Shown here: one piece after another, positions 7,524-16,309 of the stretch
How positions within the stretch are numbered: the stretch's first letter is position 1
Layout: each line of letters opens with the position of its first letter
Assembly: GCF_005503695.1 (NCBI RefSeq)
Contig: NZ_SCMU01000028.1
Location: 1 to 40,536 of the forward strand
From: Sphingopyxis sp. 2PD
Lineage (GTDB): Bacteria > Pseudomonadota > Alphaproteobacteria > Sphingomonadales > Sphingomonadaceae
Length of the DNA: 40,536 nt
Direction: 5' to 3'
Notes under the pieces: model-generated
What the model was told of the DNA's origin: nothing
What the model saw: only the letters and a program-made list of their open reading frames with translations
Databases searched by the model: none
Position numbers and translations under genes: made by a program

Positions 7524-7862
7524 TTAACCGCCGACGGTCACGCGGCCGACGCGATAACCTTTCTTGCGCATTTCCTTCACATAATCCTTGTCGGCGTCGA
7601 TCACCTCGGTTTCCCATTCGTCCCACGCGTCCCAGCGATCCTCGCGATCGGTGGCGCGGCGAAGGTCGCTGGTCAGCTCCTTCTCGGCCTCGAGAATGTC
7701 GGATTTGTAATTATACCATTGCTGGTTGACGACGCCCGCGATCGGTCGCTCGCGGATCGGCGGCGGTTCGAAGCCGGGCGGCATCGAATGATAGGGTACG
7801 GCCGCGATGGCGGCGGTGGCGGGAAGCGCCAGAATGACTGCAAGGGTGGTCCATTTTTTCAT
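7524..7862 (-). CDS. Exported hypothetical protein, 112 residues, charged helical
   Basis: I do not recognise the family. The protein has a clear Sec signal peptide (MKKWTTLAVILALPATAAIA, cleavage near residue 20), a Pro-rich segment (SMPPGFEPPPIRERP) and a strongly charged, probably helical region with many Asp/Glu/Trp (about residues 47-100). It ends RVGRVTVGG. There is no cysteine, so disulfide or metal-thiol roles are unlikely. A good RBS (AGGAG) precedes the ATG. It stands alone, with a terminator hairpin after it and a palindromic repeat before gpsA upstream. A periplasmic structural or stress role is possible but not shown. Confidence 0.82.
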   Translation of the reverse strand: MKKWTTLAVILALPATAAIAAVPYHSMPPGFEPPPIRERPIAGVVNQQWYNYKSDILEAEKELTSDLRRATDREDRWDAWDEWETEVIDADKDYVKEMRKKGYRVGRVTVGG

Positions 7863-7992
7863 CGTCCATCTCCTGATTGTCCGTCCGTTGCCGGGCGGTC
7901 AGGGGAGTCAACGAAGCCGGCGGCGAATTTCTTCCCGGCTCGGCGGGGATAAAGCACGGCTGGCGGTGGAATATCGTCGGCCCGCCCAAAAA

Positions 7993-8059
7993 CCGTAGCC
8001 CTGAGCCTGTCGAAGGGCGCTTATCCGAGAAGCGCCCTTCGACAGGCTCAGGGCTACGG
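7993..8059. repeat. Intergenic palindromic repeat, GCCCTGAGCCTGTCGAAG family
   Basis: A nearly perfect 67-bp palindrome from CCGTAGCC to GGCTACGG. Its arms match those at 30400-30466 and 33554-33618. It ends 6 bases before the gpsA stop codon region and probably ends the lipid operon transcript or blocks read-through. Confidence 0.88.
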
Positions 8060-8065
8060 TTTCAT

Positions 8066-9067
8066 TCAGCCCGGATGCGCTTCGTCGCCGACCGCCGAGC
8101 GGAGCAGGCCGCGAAACACGTCCTGCGCACTGCGTTTGCCCTGCGTCACGTCATAGACGTCGCGCGCGATCGGCATGGCGAGATTGTAGCGTTCGGCGAG
8201 CGCGATGACGGTCGGGGCGCTCTTCACCCCCTCGGCGACCATGTTCATCCCGGCGATGATCTCGTCGATCGGGCGGCCCTTGCCGAGTTCGACCCCGACA
8301 TGGCGGTTGCGGCTCAAGGGGCTGGTGCAGGTGGCGATCAGGTCGCCCATTCCGGTCAGCCCGGCAAAGGTTTCGGGGCGCCCGCCCATCGCGACGCCGA
8401 GCCGGGTAATCTCGGCCAGCCCGCGCGTCATCAGCGCCGAGCGGGTGTTGTCGCCCGCCCCCAGCCCGTCGCCCATGCCGACCGCGATCGCGATGATATT
8501 CTTGAGCACCCCCCCGAGTTCGCAGCCGAGCAGGTCGGTGTTGGTATAGACGCGGAACAGCCCCGAATGAAACACCGGCTGGAGCGCGCGGACGACGATC
8601 TCGTCCTCCATCGACAACACGCTCGCCGCTGCCTGCCCGGTCATGATCTCGCGCGCGAGGTTCGGGCCGGTCAGCACGCCGACGGGATGGCCGGGGAGGA
8701 CTTCCTCGATCAGCTGGGTCATGCGGAGGCCTGAGGAGAGTTCGAGACCTTTGGTCAGGCTGATCACCGGCACCCATGGGCGGAGGTGCTGGCGTGCCTC
8801 TTCGAGCACGGCGCGGAAGCTGTGCGAGGGGACGCCCATGATAAGGACATCGGCGCCCGCGACGACCTCGGCCATGTCCTGCGTTGCGCCGAGCGCCGAC
8901 GGCAGCTTGATGCCGGGGAGGTATTTGCGATTCTCATGGTCGCGGTTGATGCCCTCGACCGTTTCGGCATCGCGCGCCCACAGGCTGATCGGCGCGTTGC
9001 GCGACACCACCGCCGCGACCGTCGTCCCCCAGCTGCCCCCACCGAGCAGGCCGACCTTCAGGCGCAT
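8066..9067 (-). CDS. gpsA: NAD(P)-dependent glycerol-3-phosphate dehydrogenase
   Basis: GpsA reduces dihydroxyacetone phosphate to sn-glycerol-3-phosphate, the backbone for phospholipids and triacylglycerol. The 333 residues include the dinucleotide loop GLLGGGSWGT (residues 6-15), VPSHSFR, SLTKGLE (103-109), TGPNLA (133-138), catalytic Lys189 in GGVLKNIIAI and the NTRSALMTRG substrate loop. It is the last gene of a minus-strand run that starts with the HAD-acyltransferase and consists of acyltransferases and lipases, so it supplies their acyl acceptor. The start at 9067 has a strong RBS (GGGGAGAG, 4 bases before ATG), but that RBS is one arm of a perfect 8-bp stem, which suggests translational control. 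Confidence 0.97.
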   Translation of the reverse strand: MRLKVGLLGGGSWGTTVAAVVSRNAPISLWARDAETVEGINRDHENRKYLPGIKLPSALGATQDMAEVVAGADVLIMGVPSHSFRAVLEEARQHLRPWVPVISLTKGLELSSGLRMTQLIEEVLPGHPVGVLTGPNLAREIMTGQAAASVLSMEDEIVVRALQPVFHSGLFRVYTNTDLLGCELGGVLKNIIAIAVGMGDGLGAGDNTRSALMTRGLAEITRLGVAMGGRPETFAGLTGMGDLIATCTSPLSRNRHVGVELGKGRPIDEIIAGMNMVAEGVKSAPTVIALAERYNLAMPIARDVYDVTQGKRSAQDVFRGLLRSAVGDEAHPG

Positions 9068-9095
9068 ATGTCTCTCCCCTGTTTTTGGGGGAGAG
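9068..9095 (-). promoter_or_regulatory. Stem-loop burying the gpsA ribosome binding site
   Basis: On the minus strand CTCTCCCC (9095-9088), an 8-base loop CAAAAACA and GGGGAGAG (9079-9072) form a perfect 8-bp stem. The 3' arm is the gpsA Shine-Dalgarno sequence, ending 4 bases before the ATG. No T-run follows, so it is not a standard terminator. It could lower or switch gpsA translation relative to upstream genes. Confidence 0.55.
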
Positions 9096-9106
9096 TGGCG
9101 GCAGTT

Positions 9107-10039
9107 TCAGTGCTTGGCAAGGAAGCCCTTCATCACCGCCGCCGTCGCCTTGGGATCCTCGATCATCGGGACGTGGCCGACATGTTCGAAGATATGGCTC
9201 TGGCTGCCCGCGATCCCCGCTTCAAGCACGGCGACGCAGCTGACGTCGAGCAGGCGGTCGTGGCGGCCCCAGATGATCAGCGTTGGCACCTTGACCTCGC
9301 CCAGCCGGTCGTTGAGCGGCTGGTCGCGGCCCTCGGTGGCGATGACCCAAAAGATGGTGTCGAGCTGGTCGCGATATTTGAGCGCGTCGGCGTAGAGCAC
9401 CGGTTTGAGCCGCGCGGGGATATAAGGCGGTTTGTGCACGACCATGCTTACCAGCCGATCGGCATCCTCGAGCCCCGCAAGGACGAGCGGATTATAGGTT
9501 TCGTCGGCCGCCTGTTTCTGGAGGTCGCTTTCGTTGGCGCCGTTGACCCCGGCGTTGTTGAGCAGGATCAGGCTGGCGAGCGCGTCTGGATAGTCGATCG
9601 CATAGCGCAGCGCGATCCAGCCGCCCATGCTGTTGCCCCCGATATGCGGGCGGTTAAGGCCGAGTGTGTCGGCGAATTGCTTGAGCCGCGCGGTTTGCGC
9701 GCCGAGGTCATAGGCGAGATCGGGATTGCGCTCATTCTCGCCGAAGCCGGGCAGGTCGGGGGCGATGACATGATAGTCGCGCGTCAGATACGGCGCGATC
9801 ATCGACCAGTTATCCTTGTCGCCGGCAAAGCCGTGGACGAGGAGGAGCAAGGGTTTCGCGGGGTCGCCGCCCTCCAGATAGGGCCAGTTGCGCCCGTCGA
9901 CGATGACACTTTTCTGCACCATCCGCCCGCGCTGACGCAGCAGCGCGCGCCCGAGCGCGACGAGGCGGCCGGGGAAGACGAAATACATCAGCGTCAGCGC
10001 GATGATGGGCGCGAAGAGGAGGATGAGGAGGGTTTTCAT
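9107..10039 (-). CDS. Membrane-anchored alpha/beta hydrolase
   Basis: This 310-residue hydrolase has an N-terminal membrane anchor (residues about 3-22, LLILLFAPIIALTLMYFVF) followed by an alpha/beta-hydrolase fold. HGFAGDK (69-75) gives the oxyanion region, GGNSMGGW holds nucleophile Ser137, WGRHDRLLD the acid and EHVGHVPMIE the His. It resembles esterases and lipases of the class annotated as alpha/beta-fold hydrolases, including AB-hydrolase domain 6-like monoacylglycerol hydrolases with a membrane anchor; the exact substrate is inference. It lies 17 bases after the monoacylglycerol-lipase-like gene and 39 bases before gpsA, so a role in membrane or storage lipid turnover is likely. Confidence 0.88.
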   Translation of the reverse strand: MKTLLILLFAPIIALTLMYFVFPGRLVALGRALLRQRGRMVQKSVIVDGRNWPYLEGGDPAKPLLLLVHGFAGDKDNWSMIAPYLTRDYHVIAPDLPGFGENERNPDLAYDLGAQTARLKQFADTLGLNRPHIGGNSMGGWIALRYAIDYPDALASLILLNNAGVNGANESDLQKQAADETYNPLVLAGLEDADRLVSMVVHKPPYIPARLKPVLYADALKYRDQLDTIFWVIATEGRDQPLNDRLGEVKVPTLIIWGRHDRLLDVSCVAVLEAGIAGSQSHIFEHVGHVPMIEDPKATAAVMKGFLAKH

Positions 10040-10056
10040 CGGTTTCTAACTCAGTC

Positions 10057-10914
10057 CTAAAGCCGTTTTCGCGCCACCTGCGCGTCGAACCAGGCGATCA
10101 AATCGTTCAGCACCGTATCTTGTTCCGGCTCGTTGTAAATTTCGTGGAACAGGCCGGGGTAGATTTTCAGCGCCTTGTCCGCTGAGGCGACATGATCAAA
10201 CAGATATTGCGACCCCGCGGGCGACGCGAGGCTGTCGGCGCTGCCGTGCTGGAGCAGGATCGGCAGCGCGATTTTGGGGGCGCCCGCCTGCGCCGCGGCC
10301 ATCGCGTCCATGAACTCGCGCCCGAGCCGCGCGCCGATCTTGCCGGTGTAAACGAGCGGGTCGGCGAGGTAGGCGGCGACGACCGCGGGATCGCGGCTCA
10401 CCCCGTTGGCGTCGAGCGACAGCACGCCGAGGCGCGGGAGGAAGCGCGACAGGAAGCGACTGATCCAGACGGTGAAGCGCGAGGGCGGCGCGGCGGGGAC
10501 GATCGCGGGGCCGGAGAGCGCGGCGGCGGCGAACGCCTGTTGCCGTTCGATCAGGAACAGGGTCGAAATCAGCCCGCCCATGCTGTGGCCGAGGAGCAGG
10601 CGCGGGGTGTCGCCATGATTGACCTCGACCAGGGTCAGCAGCTCCGCCATGCCGTCGGTGAAGGCCGAGAAGCGCGGGACAAAACCACCCTCCCCGTCCG
10701 ATTGGCCGTGGCCCCAATGGTCGATCGCATAGACGGCATAGCCCGCGTCGGTCAGCCGCTTCGCGACATGCGCGTAGCGCCCGGCATGTTCGGCATAGCC
10801 GTGCGCTAGCAGCACAACGGCCTTGGGCCGGGCTGCGGGCAGCCAATGGGTGACATGGAGCCGGGCGCCTGCACCGGCGGATTCGGCGGGTAAAATGACC
10901 GCACCCGCCGTCAT
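10057..10914 (-). CDS. Monoacylglycerol lipase-like alpha/beta hydrolase
   Basis: This 285-residue protein of the serine aminopeptidase S33/Hydrolase_4 type resembles bacterial monoacylglycerol lipases and lysophospholipases. Motifs are LLAHGYAEHAGRY (36-48), AIDHWGHGQSDGE, nucleophile Ser111 in LLGHSMGGL, the acid in LQHGSADSLA and the His in YPGLFHEIYNEP. It would hydrolyse monoacylglycerol or lysophospholipid to glycerol (or its phosphoester) and fatty acid. Its ATG comes 2 bases after the patatin stop codon (TGACCATG), so the two are translated together. In the operon it would finish what the patatin lipase starts. Confidence 0.9.
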   Translation of the reverse strand: MTAGAVILPAESAGAGARLHVTHWLPAARPKAVVLLAHGYAEHAGRYAHVAKRLTDAGYAVYAIDHWGHGQSDGEGGFVPRFSAFTDGMAELLTLVEVNHGDTPRLLLGHSMGGLISTLFLIERQQAFAAAALSGPAIVPAAPPSRFTVWISRFLSRFLPRLGVLSLDANGVSRDPAVVAAYLADPLVYTGKIGARLGREFMDAMAAAQAGAPKIALPILLQHGSADSLASPAGSQYLFDHVASADKALKIYPGLFHEIYNEPEQDTVLNDLIAWFDAQVARKRL

Positions 10915-10916
10915 GG

Positions 10917-12368
10917 TCAGCGCACCGCTTTCTTCAGCGCGGCGGTGCTGCGGTGGCCGGGGCCATCGTCGCCGGCCTTGTCGATCCGCGCCAAAATGCC
11001 TTCGAGCGCGCGGCTGATCGCGGTCTGGGTGCGCACCATCTCGACCTTGGGCCAGGCGGTGCGTTCGCCGGTGTCGATCAGTTCGTCGATGTCGTCCTGC
11101 GCAAGATCGCTCAATATCTTGGTCGGCGACCAGAATTTGGGCGGGCGGATGATGTTGATGTCGCCGGTATATTCCTGATTGATCACCGAACGCGCCATAT
11201 TGGCGATGCTGTTGAGCGGCGGCACCCATTCGAGCGGTTTCTGGAAGATGATCATATTGGCGTTGAGCCACGCCTTGAAGGTCGCCATCGACGCATGCTG
11301 GATCGCCTCGATCGGCGCCATCTGCTTGCGCGTGTCGGTGGCGAAGGGCAACGCGATCGGGTTCGCCTGGCTGACGATATGATGGTTCACGCCATAGAGG
11401 CGTTCGAGCCGCTTGGTCGGGATATCGTGGGTCACCGATCCATCAACCCAGCGCCGGTCGGGCTGATAGGGAACGCGCGCGCCGCTGTCGTCCCGCGCCA
11501 TCAGCATGACCGGCGGAAAGACGCCGGGGACCGCGCAGGATGCCAGCACCGCTTCGCGGATCAGCACATTGGGGGCGGTGATCGCATTGAGCAGGCGGCC
11601 ATTCTGATGCTTTTCGGCGGGCGCGACCGAGACGTTGAGGTGGCGGCCGCTGATCTCAAACGCTTCCTGAAAGGTCAGGTCGGGGATCAGGTCGGCGAGC
11701 CGGTCGCGCACCTCGTCGGAGGCGAGGCGACGCCCGTCGCTGTCGCGATCGGGGTTGGCGAGGCGATCGCTTTCGAGGAAGGCGCCGATGTCGGCATCCT
11801 TGCGGGTGCAGACGACCGCGGCGACGATCGACCCGCCGCTGGCGCCCGACATGATCGCGGGCAAGACGCCTTCGGACCAGAGCGCCTTCACGACCCCGAT
11901 GTGAAAGAAGAGGAAGCTGCCCGAACCCGAGAGCAATAGCGCCGAGCGACCGTAGCAATGCTGGGCGCGGCGGAAGAAATCGCGCTTTTCCTCTTTGCCG
12001 ATGCTGCGCGCGGCGGCGATCTTGTCGAGCGAGGCGACAACCTCGGCGACATAATCCTCGATCAGCTTCTTGGTGCCGAACCGCGCCTTTTGATAAAGGC
12101 GTTCGTGGCCCATGCCGTCGATATTGCCGTGGATGCCCTCGTTAAGGACAAACAGCAGCCCTTTGACGTCGCCCGCCGCCGACAGCTTGCGCAATTTTTC
12201 GAGCCGGGCGCGGATCGCCTTATAGTCGAAATGCTTGCTTTCGTCGGCGTCGCGCCACGCCTGCATTCCCGATTTCTTGTCATGCTCGCGCGCGGCCTTG
12301 GCCCAGGCGGTGTAATCGGACGCGGTCACGAGATCGCGGTCGGCGCTGAGCGTCGGGGTGAAAAGCAT
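10917..12368 (-). CDS. DUF3336-patatin phospholipase / triacylglycerol lipase
   Basis: This 483-residue protein has an N-terminal DUF3336-type helical region (about residues 10-135) and a patatin domain. SGSGSFLFFHIGVV (147-160) supplies the oxyanion Gly-rich turn, GASGGS holds nucleophile Ser177, and WVDGSVTHDIP holds catalytic Asp309. The same domain pair is found in yeast TGL3/4/5 triacylglycerol lipases and in many bacterial patatin-like proteins. It likely releases fatty acids from triacylglycerol or phospholipid. There is no signal peptide. The start is supported by CAGGA 8 bases upstream. It follows the WS/DGAT gene by 22 bases and overlaps closely with the next lipase. Confidence 0.92.
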   Translation of the reverse strand: MLFTPTLSADRDLVTASDYTAWAKAAREHDKKSGMQAWRDADESKHFDYKAIRARLEKLRKLSAAGDVKGLLFVLNEGIHGNIDGMGHERLYQKARFGTKKLIEDYVAEVVASLDKIAAARSIGKEEKRDFFRRAQHCYGRSALLLSGSGSFLFFHIGVVKALWSEGVLPAIMSGASGGSIVAAVVCTRKDADIGAFLESDRLANPDRDSDGRRLASDEVRDRLADLIPDLTFQEAFEISGRHLNVSVAPAEKHQNGRLLNAITAPNVLIREAVLASCAVPGVFPPVMLMARDDSGARVPYQPDRRWVDGSVTHDIPTKRLERLYGVNHHIVSQANPIALPFATDTRKQMAPIEAIQHASMATFKAWLNANMIIFQKPLEWVPPLNSIANMARSVINQEYTGDINIIRPPKFWSPTKILSDLAQDDIDELIDTGERTAWPKVEMVRTQTAISRALEGILARIDKAGDDGPGHRSTAALKKAVR

Positions 12369-12390
12369 CTAGTCGTCCTGCAGAACATGG

Positions 12391-13965
12391 TTATTTTTTG
12401 CGAGTCTTGCCGGTTGCGTTGCCTTTGGCAACCGGTTTCGCCCGAGGTTTGGCGGCAGGTTTCGGGACGGCCTTCGGCTTTGCCTTGGGTTTTGGTGTCG
12501 CCTTGGCCGCCGGTTTCGGCGTTGCCGTAGCGGCTTTCGGCTTTTCGGGCTTGGGCACCGCCGCCATCAATTCGGCGAAACTTTCGTCGATACAGGTGCG
12601 GAAAAAAGCGATGTCGGGCATGATCGCGCGTTCGCAGATAATCGAAAAGGCGATGCGACCGTTATAGCTGGGGGTCGCGACGAACAGCCCCATATTGTTC
12701 GCGAGCGGCGCCATGCCGTGCTGCATCACCAGCTGCGCGCCCGCCAGATAGAGCGGCACCTGCGCGCCGGGGACGTTCGAGATGAAGAGGTTGGTACCGC
12801 GCACCGCAAAGCGCTCGCTGGTGACGAGCCGCGCCACCGCGGCCATCGTCGCGCCCGGAATATGTTGCGACAGGTCGGTCATGATCCGCGCGCTGACTCC
12901 CGCCTTCGCCTCCTTCGCTTCGACCGTATAGTCGCGGATCGCCGCAAGCCGCGCGAGCGGGTCGGCGATGTCGGTGCGGACCGGAACGCTCATCGCCGAC
13001 ACCTGATTGCCGGGGGTCGAGGCCTTTCCGGCGCCCTTGTCCTTGCCGCGCAGGTTGATCGGGGCGACCGCGACCAGGCTTTCCTTGGGCAATTCCTTGT
13101 GCTTCGCCAGATATTTGCGCAGCGCGCCGCCCACCGTGGTCAGCACCACATCGTTGACCGTCGCGCCCGGCACCTTCTGGCGCACCAGCGCGACCTCGGA
13201 CAGCGCGACCGAGGTGCCGTCGAACATCTTGTGCGGGCCGACCGCAGTGTTGAAGCGCGTTTCGGGAACCCCCGCGGTCATCCCGCCCTCGATCGCCTTG
13301 CGCGCCGACGAGATGATCGCGGGCGACATCTTCATCAACGCATTCATGAACTTGACCGGCGATTGCAGCGACGCCGACCAGGCGCGCGACAGCGCCTCGG
13401 CGCTCGACGGCGGATCACCGAGATCCTCGACCGGGGGCGGTTCGGGAATCGCGGGCGTGCCCTTGGCATCGATGTCGCTCATCGCAATGAACGCGTGCGC
13501 GCCCGACGCGCCATCGACCGCGGCGTGGTGGACGCGGTGGAGCATGGCGAAGCTGCCCTTCGGGATACCGGGGATGCGGTCGAGCCCCTCAATGATATAA
13601 ATGTCCCACAGCGGGCGGTTCATATCCATCGGTTTGGAAAAATAGCGCGCGGTGGCGATGCAGAATTGCCGCCAGTCGCCGGGTTCGGGCAGTCGCGCGT
13701 GGCTCATATGCGCCTCGATATCGAAATGCTCGTCCTCGACCCAATAGGGATGGTCCATATCGAACGGCAGGCGGTGCAGGCGGCGCTTGAACACGGGCGA
13801 GGTATTCACGCGGCTTTCGACGTGGCGGATGATGTCCTTGAAGCGCACGAAGCCGCCCGGCGCGGTCGACGGGTCGTAGATATAGACGCCCATGATGTGG
13901 GTGAGGTTGTTCGCGGTCTGGGTGTAGAGGAACTGGGCGTCCTGCGCGCTGAGCTGTTTGAGCAT
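12391..13965 (-). CDS. Wax ester synthase / diacylglycerol acyltransferase family protein
   Basis: This 524-residue WS/DGAT enzyme should transfer acyl-CoA to diacylglycerol or a fatty alcohol to make triacylglycerol or wax ester. The opening LSAQDAQFLYTQT is typical, PLWDIYIIEGL (118-128) is the family PLW motif, catalytic HHAAVDG is at 146-152, NDVVLTTVGGALRKYL is the ND motif, and SNVPGAQVPLYLAGA is the conserved C-terminal block. An unusual extra is a basic Lys/Ala/Pro tail at about residues 471-524. The RBS (AGGAGG) lies within the last codons of plsB, one base separates the plsB stop from its ATG, and it is therefore coupled to plsB. Confidence 0.95.
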   Translation of the reverse strand: MLKQLSAQDAQFLYTQTANNLTHIMGVYIYDPSTAPGGFVRFKDIIRHVESRVNTSPVFKRRLHRLPFDMDHPYWVEDEHFDIEAHMSHARLPEPGDWRQFCIATARYFSKPMDMNRPLWDIYIIEGLDRIPGIPKGSFAMLHRVHHAAVDGASGAHAFIAMSDIDAKGTPAIPEPPPVEDLGDPPSSAEALSRAWSASLQSPVKFMNALMKMSPAIISSARKAIEGGMTAGVPETRFNTAVGPHKMFDGTSVALSEVALVRQKVPGATVNDVVLTTVGGALRKYLAKHKELPKESLVAVAPINLRGKDKGAGKASTPGNQVSAMSVPVRTDIADPLARLAAIRDYTVEAKEAKAGVSARIMTDLSQHIPGATMAAVARLVTSERFAVRGTNLFISNVPGAQVPLYLAGAQLVMQHGMAPLANNMGLFVATPSYNGRIAFSIICERAIMPDIAFFRTCIDESFAELMAAVPKPEKPKAATATPKPAAKATPKPKAKPKAVPKPAAKPRAKPVAKGNATGKTRKK

Positions 13966-13966
13966 G

Positions 13967-16306
13967 TTATCCTCCTGAACCGGGAAGTCGATCGGCGAGA
14001 GCCACCGTCGACAGTCGCATCGCTTCCATCACGTTCGCCAGCCCGCGCAGTTCCGCGAGCAGCGCGCGGCGCTGTGCAAGAATTTCAGGCGTCGCTTCCT
14101 CGGCCAGCCCCATATGGCGCATCAGCGACAGGCCGTTGGCGAAGAGCAATTTGCCGATCGCCGCCTCGCTGCTGATCCGGCGGAGCAGATAAGCCTGTTT
14201 GCCCTCGGTCAGCGCGGCGTCGAGCAAGGCCTTTTCGTCGACCGCCTCGCCCGGTTTCGCGCGCGCGAGCAGGTCGGCGACGACCGAATAAGCCTCGGCA
14301 AAGGGCAATAGGATCGCGTGGCCAACGACCGGCTGGCAGCGGCGCAGCAGTTGCGCGATGCCGCGGTCGCCGCTGGCGAGGCGGCGGTCCCAGACCGGGT
14401 CGATGCGGTCGAGTTCGGCGCGCAGCGCGGCCATATGCTCGTCGCGCGGAGGATAGAAAAATTCGAATTTGAACAGGTCGCGGAGGCGATCGATCTTGTC
14501 CCAAAAGGCCGCCGTCGCATCGCCGCTGTCGGCATCGCGCAGCTCGAACAGCGCGAGTTCGATCATCGCGCGGTCGAGGAAATGATGCGCGATGATGTTG
14601 CGGTAATAGCTCGCCATCGGATGTTTGGCGGGGTCGATCGAATAGATGTTTTCGCTGCCCGCCTCGTACCGCGTCAGCAGCCCGCTGGTGACGAGCGTGT
14701 CGACGGTGGCCGAGAGCGCGGCGTCGTCGCCGCTGCCGAGTTCGCTGCTGATCCGGATGCCGCGGGCGCGCGCCCAGTCCTTGAGCGCGGCGATCGCGCC
14801 GAGCAGTTCGGCGGCGGTCGCCCCGCGCGGCGCCATGCCGAGCAGGATCAGGCACATCACCGAGGTGACGGTGAGCGGGGTGACGCGGTTCGCTTCGACC
14901 GCGACGGCAAAGGCGATCCTCTCCAGCGCGCGCTTGTCATCGGGACCGGGGGCGGTATCGATCACCACCGGGTTGCCGATGTCGAGCCGGATGCGGCCCG
15001 AGGGCTCCTTCAGGCTTTTCATATAGCCGATGAACCACGACAGGCTTTCGGGCTTCTTGTTACGGCCGGTCTGTTCCGCCGCATATTCCTCGACATCGCG
15101 AATGAGGTCGAAGCTGGTGACGAAGGGGACAAAATGCACCCCGCGCGTGCCGGTCGCATGCGCCGCGTCGAGGACATATTTCATCAGGCCGTACTTTGGC
15201 GGCATCAGCTTGCCGAGGCGCGAGCGGGTACCCTCGAACGCCCAGCTCAAAGGGAAGCGCTTGGCGAGCAGCCAGGCGATATAGTGGCGCAGGACGAGTT
15301 TATAGACCGGCTGGTCTTGAAAGCTGCGGCGGATGAAGATCATCCCCGAGCGGCGGAAAAATTCGCCCATCACCGCAAAATCGAGATTGGCGCCGCCAAA
15401 GCTGTGCAGCATCGGCATGTCGTTTTCATAGGTCAGGCGGCTGGGGGTCGCGCCGTCAATATAGGTCTTGTGGGTGAACAGGATCGCGGTCGGATGTTCG
15501 CGCAGGATCGCGCGCAGCCGCGCCAGTTCCGCGGCGTCGACCTCCATCTCGGGCGCGTAGCCGCCGAACATCATCCGGTCGAGCCGCGCGCGCAGGTCGA
15601 GGAACAGCGCGCTGGGCCGCGCGATGACCTCTTTCATCAACGGGCGCGCTTCACGGAACAAATCGGCGACCGGGCGCCCCGTCGCTTCGGCGAGTTCGGC
15701 AAGCGCGGCGCGGAATTTCGGGCTGGTGCGCAGCCCGTCGGCGACGAAGCGAGGCACCTTGTACCTTGTTCCCCGAATGCCGCGTTCGGCCACGTCAAGC
15801 GCGAGCGACGCCTGCCGCGCGACGAAGGCGGCAAATTCGGCGCTGTCGCAGCCGGCGCCGTCGCCGCCGCCGGTCTGCGCCGTGAAGCGGTCGCGCAGCG
15901 CATCGAGCGTCGCCGCCTCGCCAACCAATATCTGCGCGCGGCGACGGTCGCGGAGCAGGATCAGCCGCGCGCGGAGCGATCCGGGGTGACGCGGGTCGCC
16001 GAAAAAGATGTGGCGGAATTTGAGCGCGCGGTCCTTGTCAAAGCCGGGGATGCGCCATGCGACGCGCAGCGGCACGACCTGCCGCGACGGCAGCCCGCCG
16101 AGCCGCGCGCGCAGCGTTTCGAGCGGCAGCGCATGATCGTCATCCTCGATCGCGAGGCTGGCCCATTGGGGGTCATTGTCGGCCGCAGTGGAATGGATCC
16201 AGTCGAGCAATAATTGCCGCTCGACCCCGTGGCGCGCGTCAATGATGTAGAGCCGGTCGGCCGCGTCCTCCGTAATCATCGGGGTGCGGGCGGTTCCGTC
16301 GGCCAT
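13967..16306 (-). CDS. plsB: Glycerol-3-phosphate 1-O-acyltransferase
   Basis: PlsB acylates the sn-1 position of glycerol-3-phosphate with acyl-CoA or acyl-ACP, giving lysophosphatidate at the inner membrane. The 779-residue length fits. The acyltransferase block shows HKTYID (catalytic His279 and Asp284 of the HX4D motif), the FGGANLDF and GMIFIRRSFQD motifs (303-331) and FEGTRSRLGKL (357-367, phosphate binding). The start MADGTARTP lies 3 bases after the stop of the HAD-acyltransferase gene (TAACGCATG). Gene order with a HAD-PlsC fusion and a WS/DGAT resembles, in content, the plsB2 region of mycobacteria (from memory). Confidence 0.95.
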   Translation of the reverse strand: MADGTARTPMITEDAADRLYIIDARHGVERQLLLDWIHSTAADNDPQWASLAIEDDDHALPLETLRARLGGLPSRQVVPLRVAWRIPGFDKDRALKFRHIFFGDPRHPGSLRARLILLRDRRRAQILVGEAATLDALRDRFTAQTGGGDGAGCDSAEFAAFVARQASLALDVAERGIRGTRYKVPRFVADGLRTSPKFRAALAELAEATGRPVADLFREARPLMKEVIARPSALFLDLRARLDRMMFGGYAPEMEVDAAELARLRAILREHPTAILFTHKTYIDGATPSRLTYENDMPMLHSFGGANLDFAVMGEFFRRSGMIFIRRSFQDQPVYKLVLRHYIAWLLAKRFPLSWAFEGTRSRLGKLMPPKYGLMKYVLDAAHATGTRGVHFVPFVTSFDLIRDVEEYAAEQTGRNKKPESLSWFIGYMKSLKEPSGRIRLDIGNPVVIDTAPGPDDKRALERIAFAVAVEANRVTPLTVTSVMCLILLGMAPRGATAAELLGAIAALKDWARARGIRISSELGSGDDAALSATVDTLVTSGLLTRYEAGSENIYSIDPAKHPMASYYRNIIAHHFLDRAMIELALFELRDADSGDATAAFWDKIDRLRDLFKFEFFYPPRDEHMAALRAELDRIDPVWDRRLASGDRGIAQLLRRCQPVVGHAILLPFAEAYSVVADLLARAKPGEAVDEKALLDAALTEGKQAYLLRRISSEAAIGKLLFANGLSLMRHMGLAEEATPEILAQRRALLAELRGLANVMEAMRLSTVALADRLPGSGG

Positions 16307-16309
16307 GCG

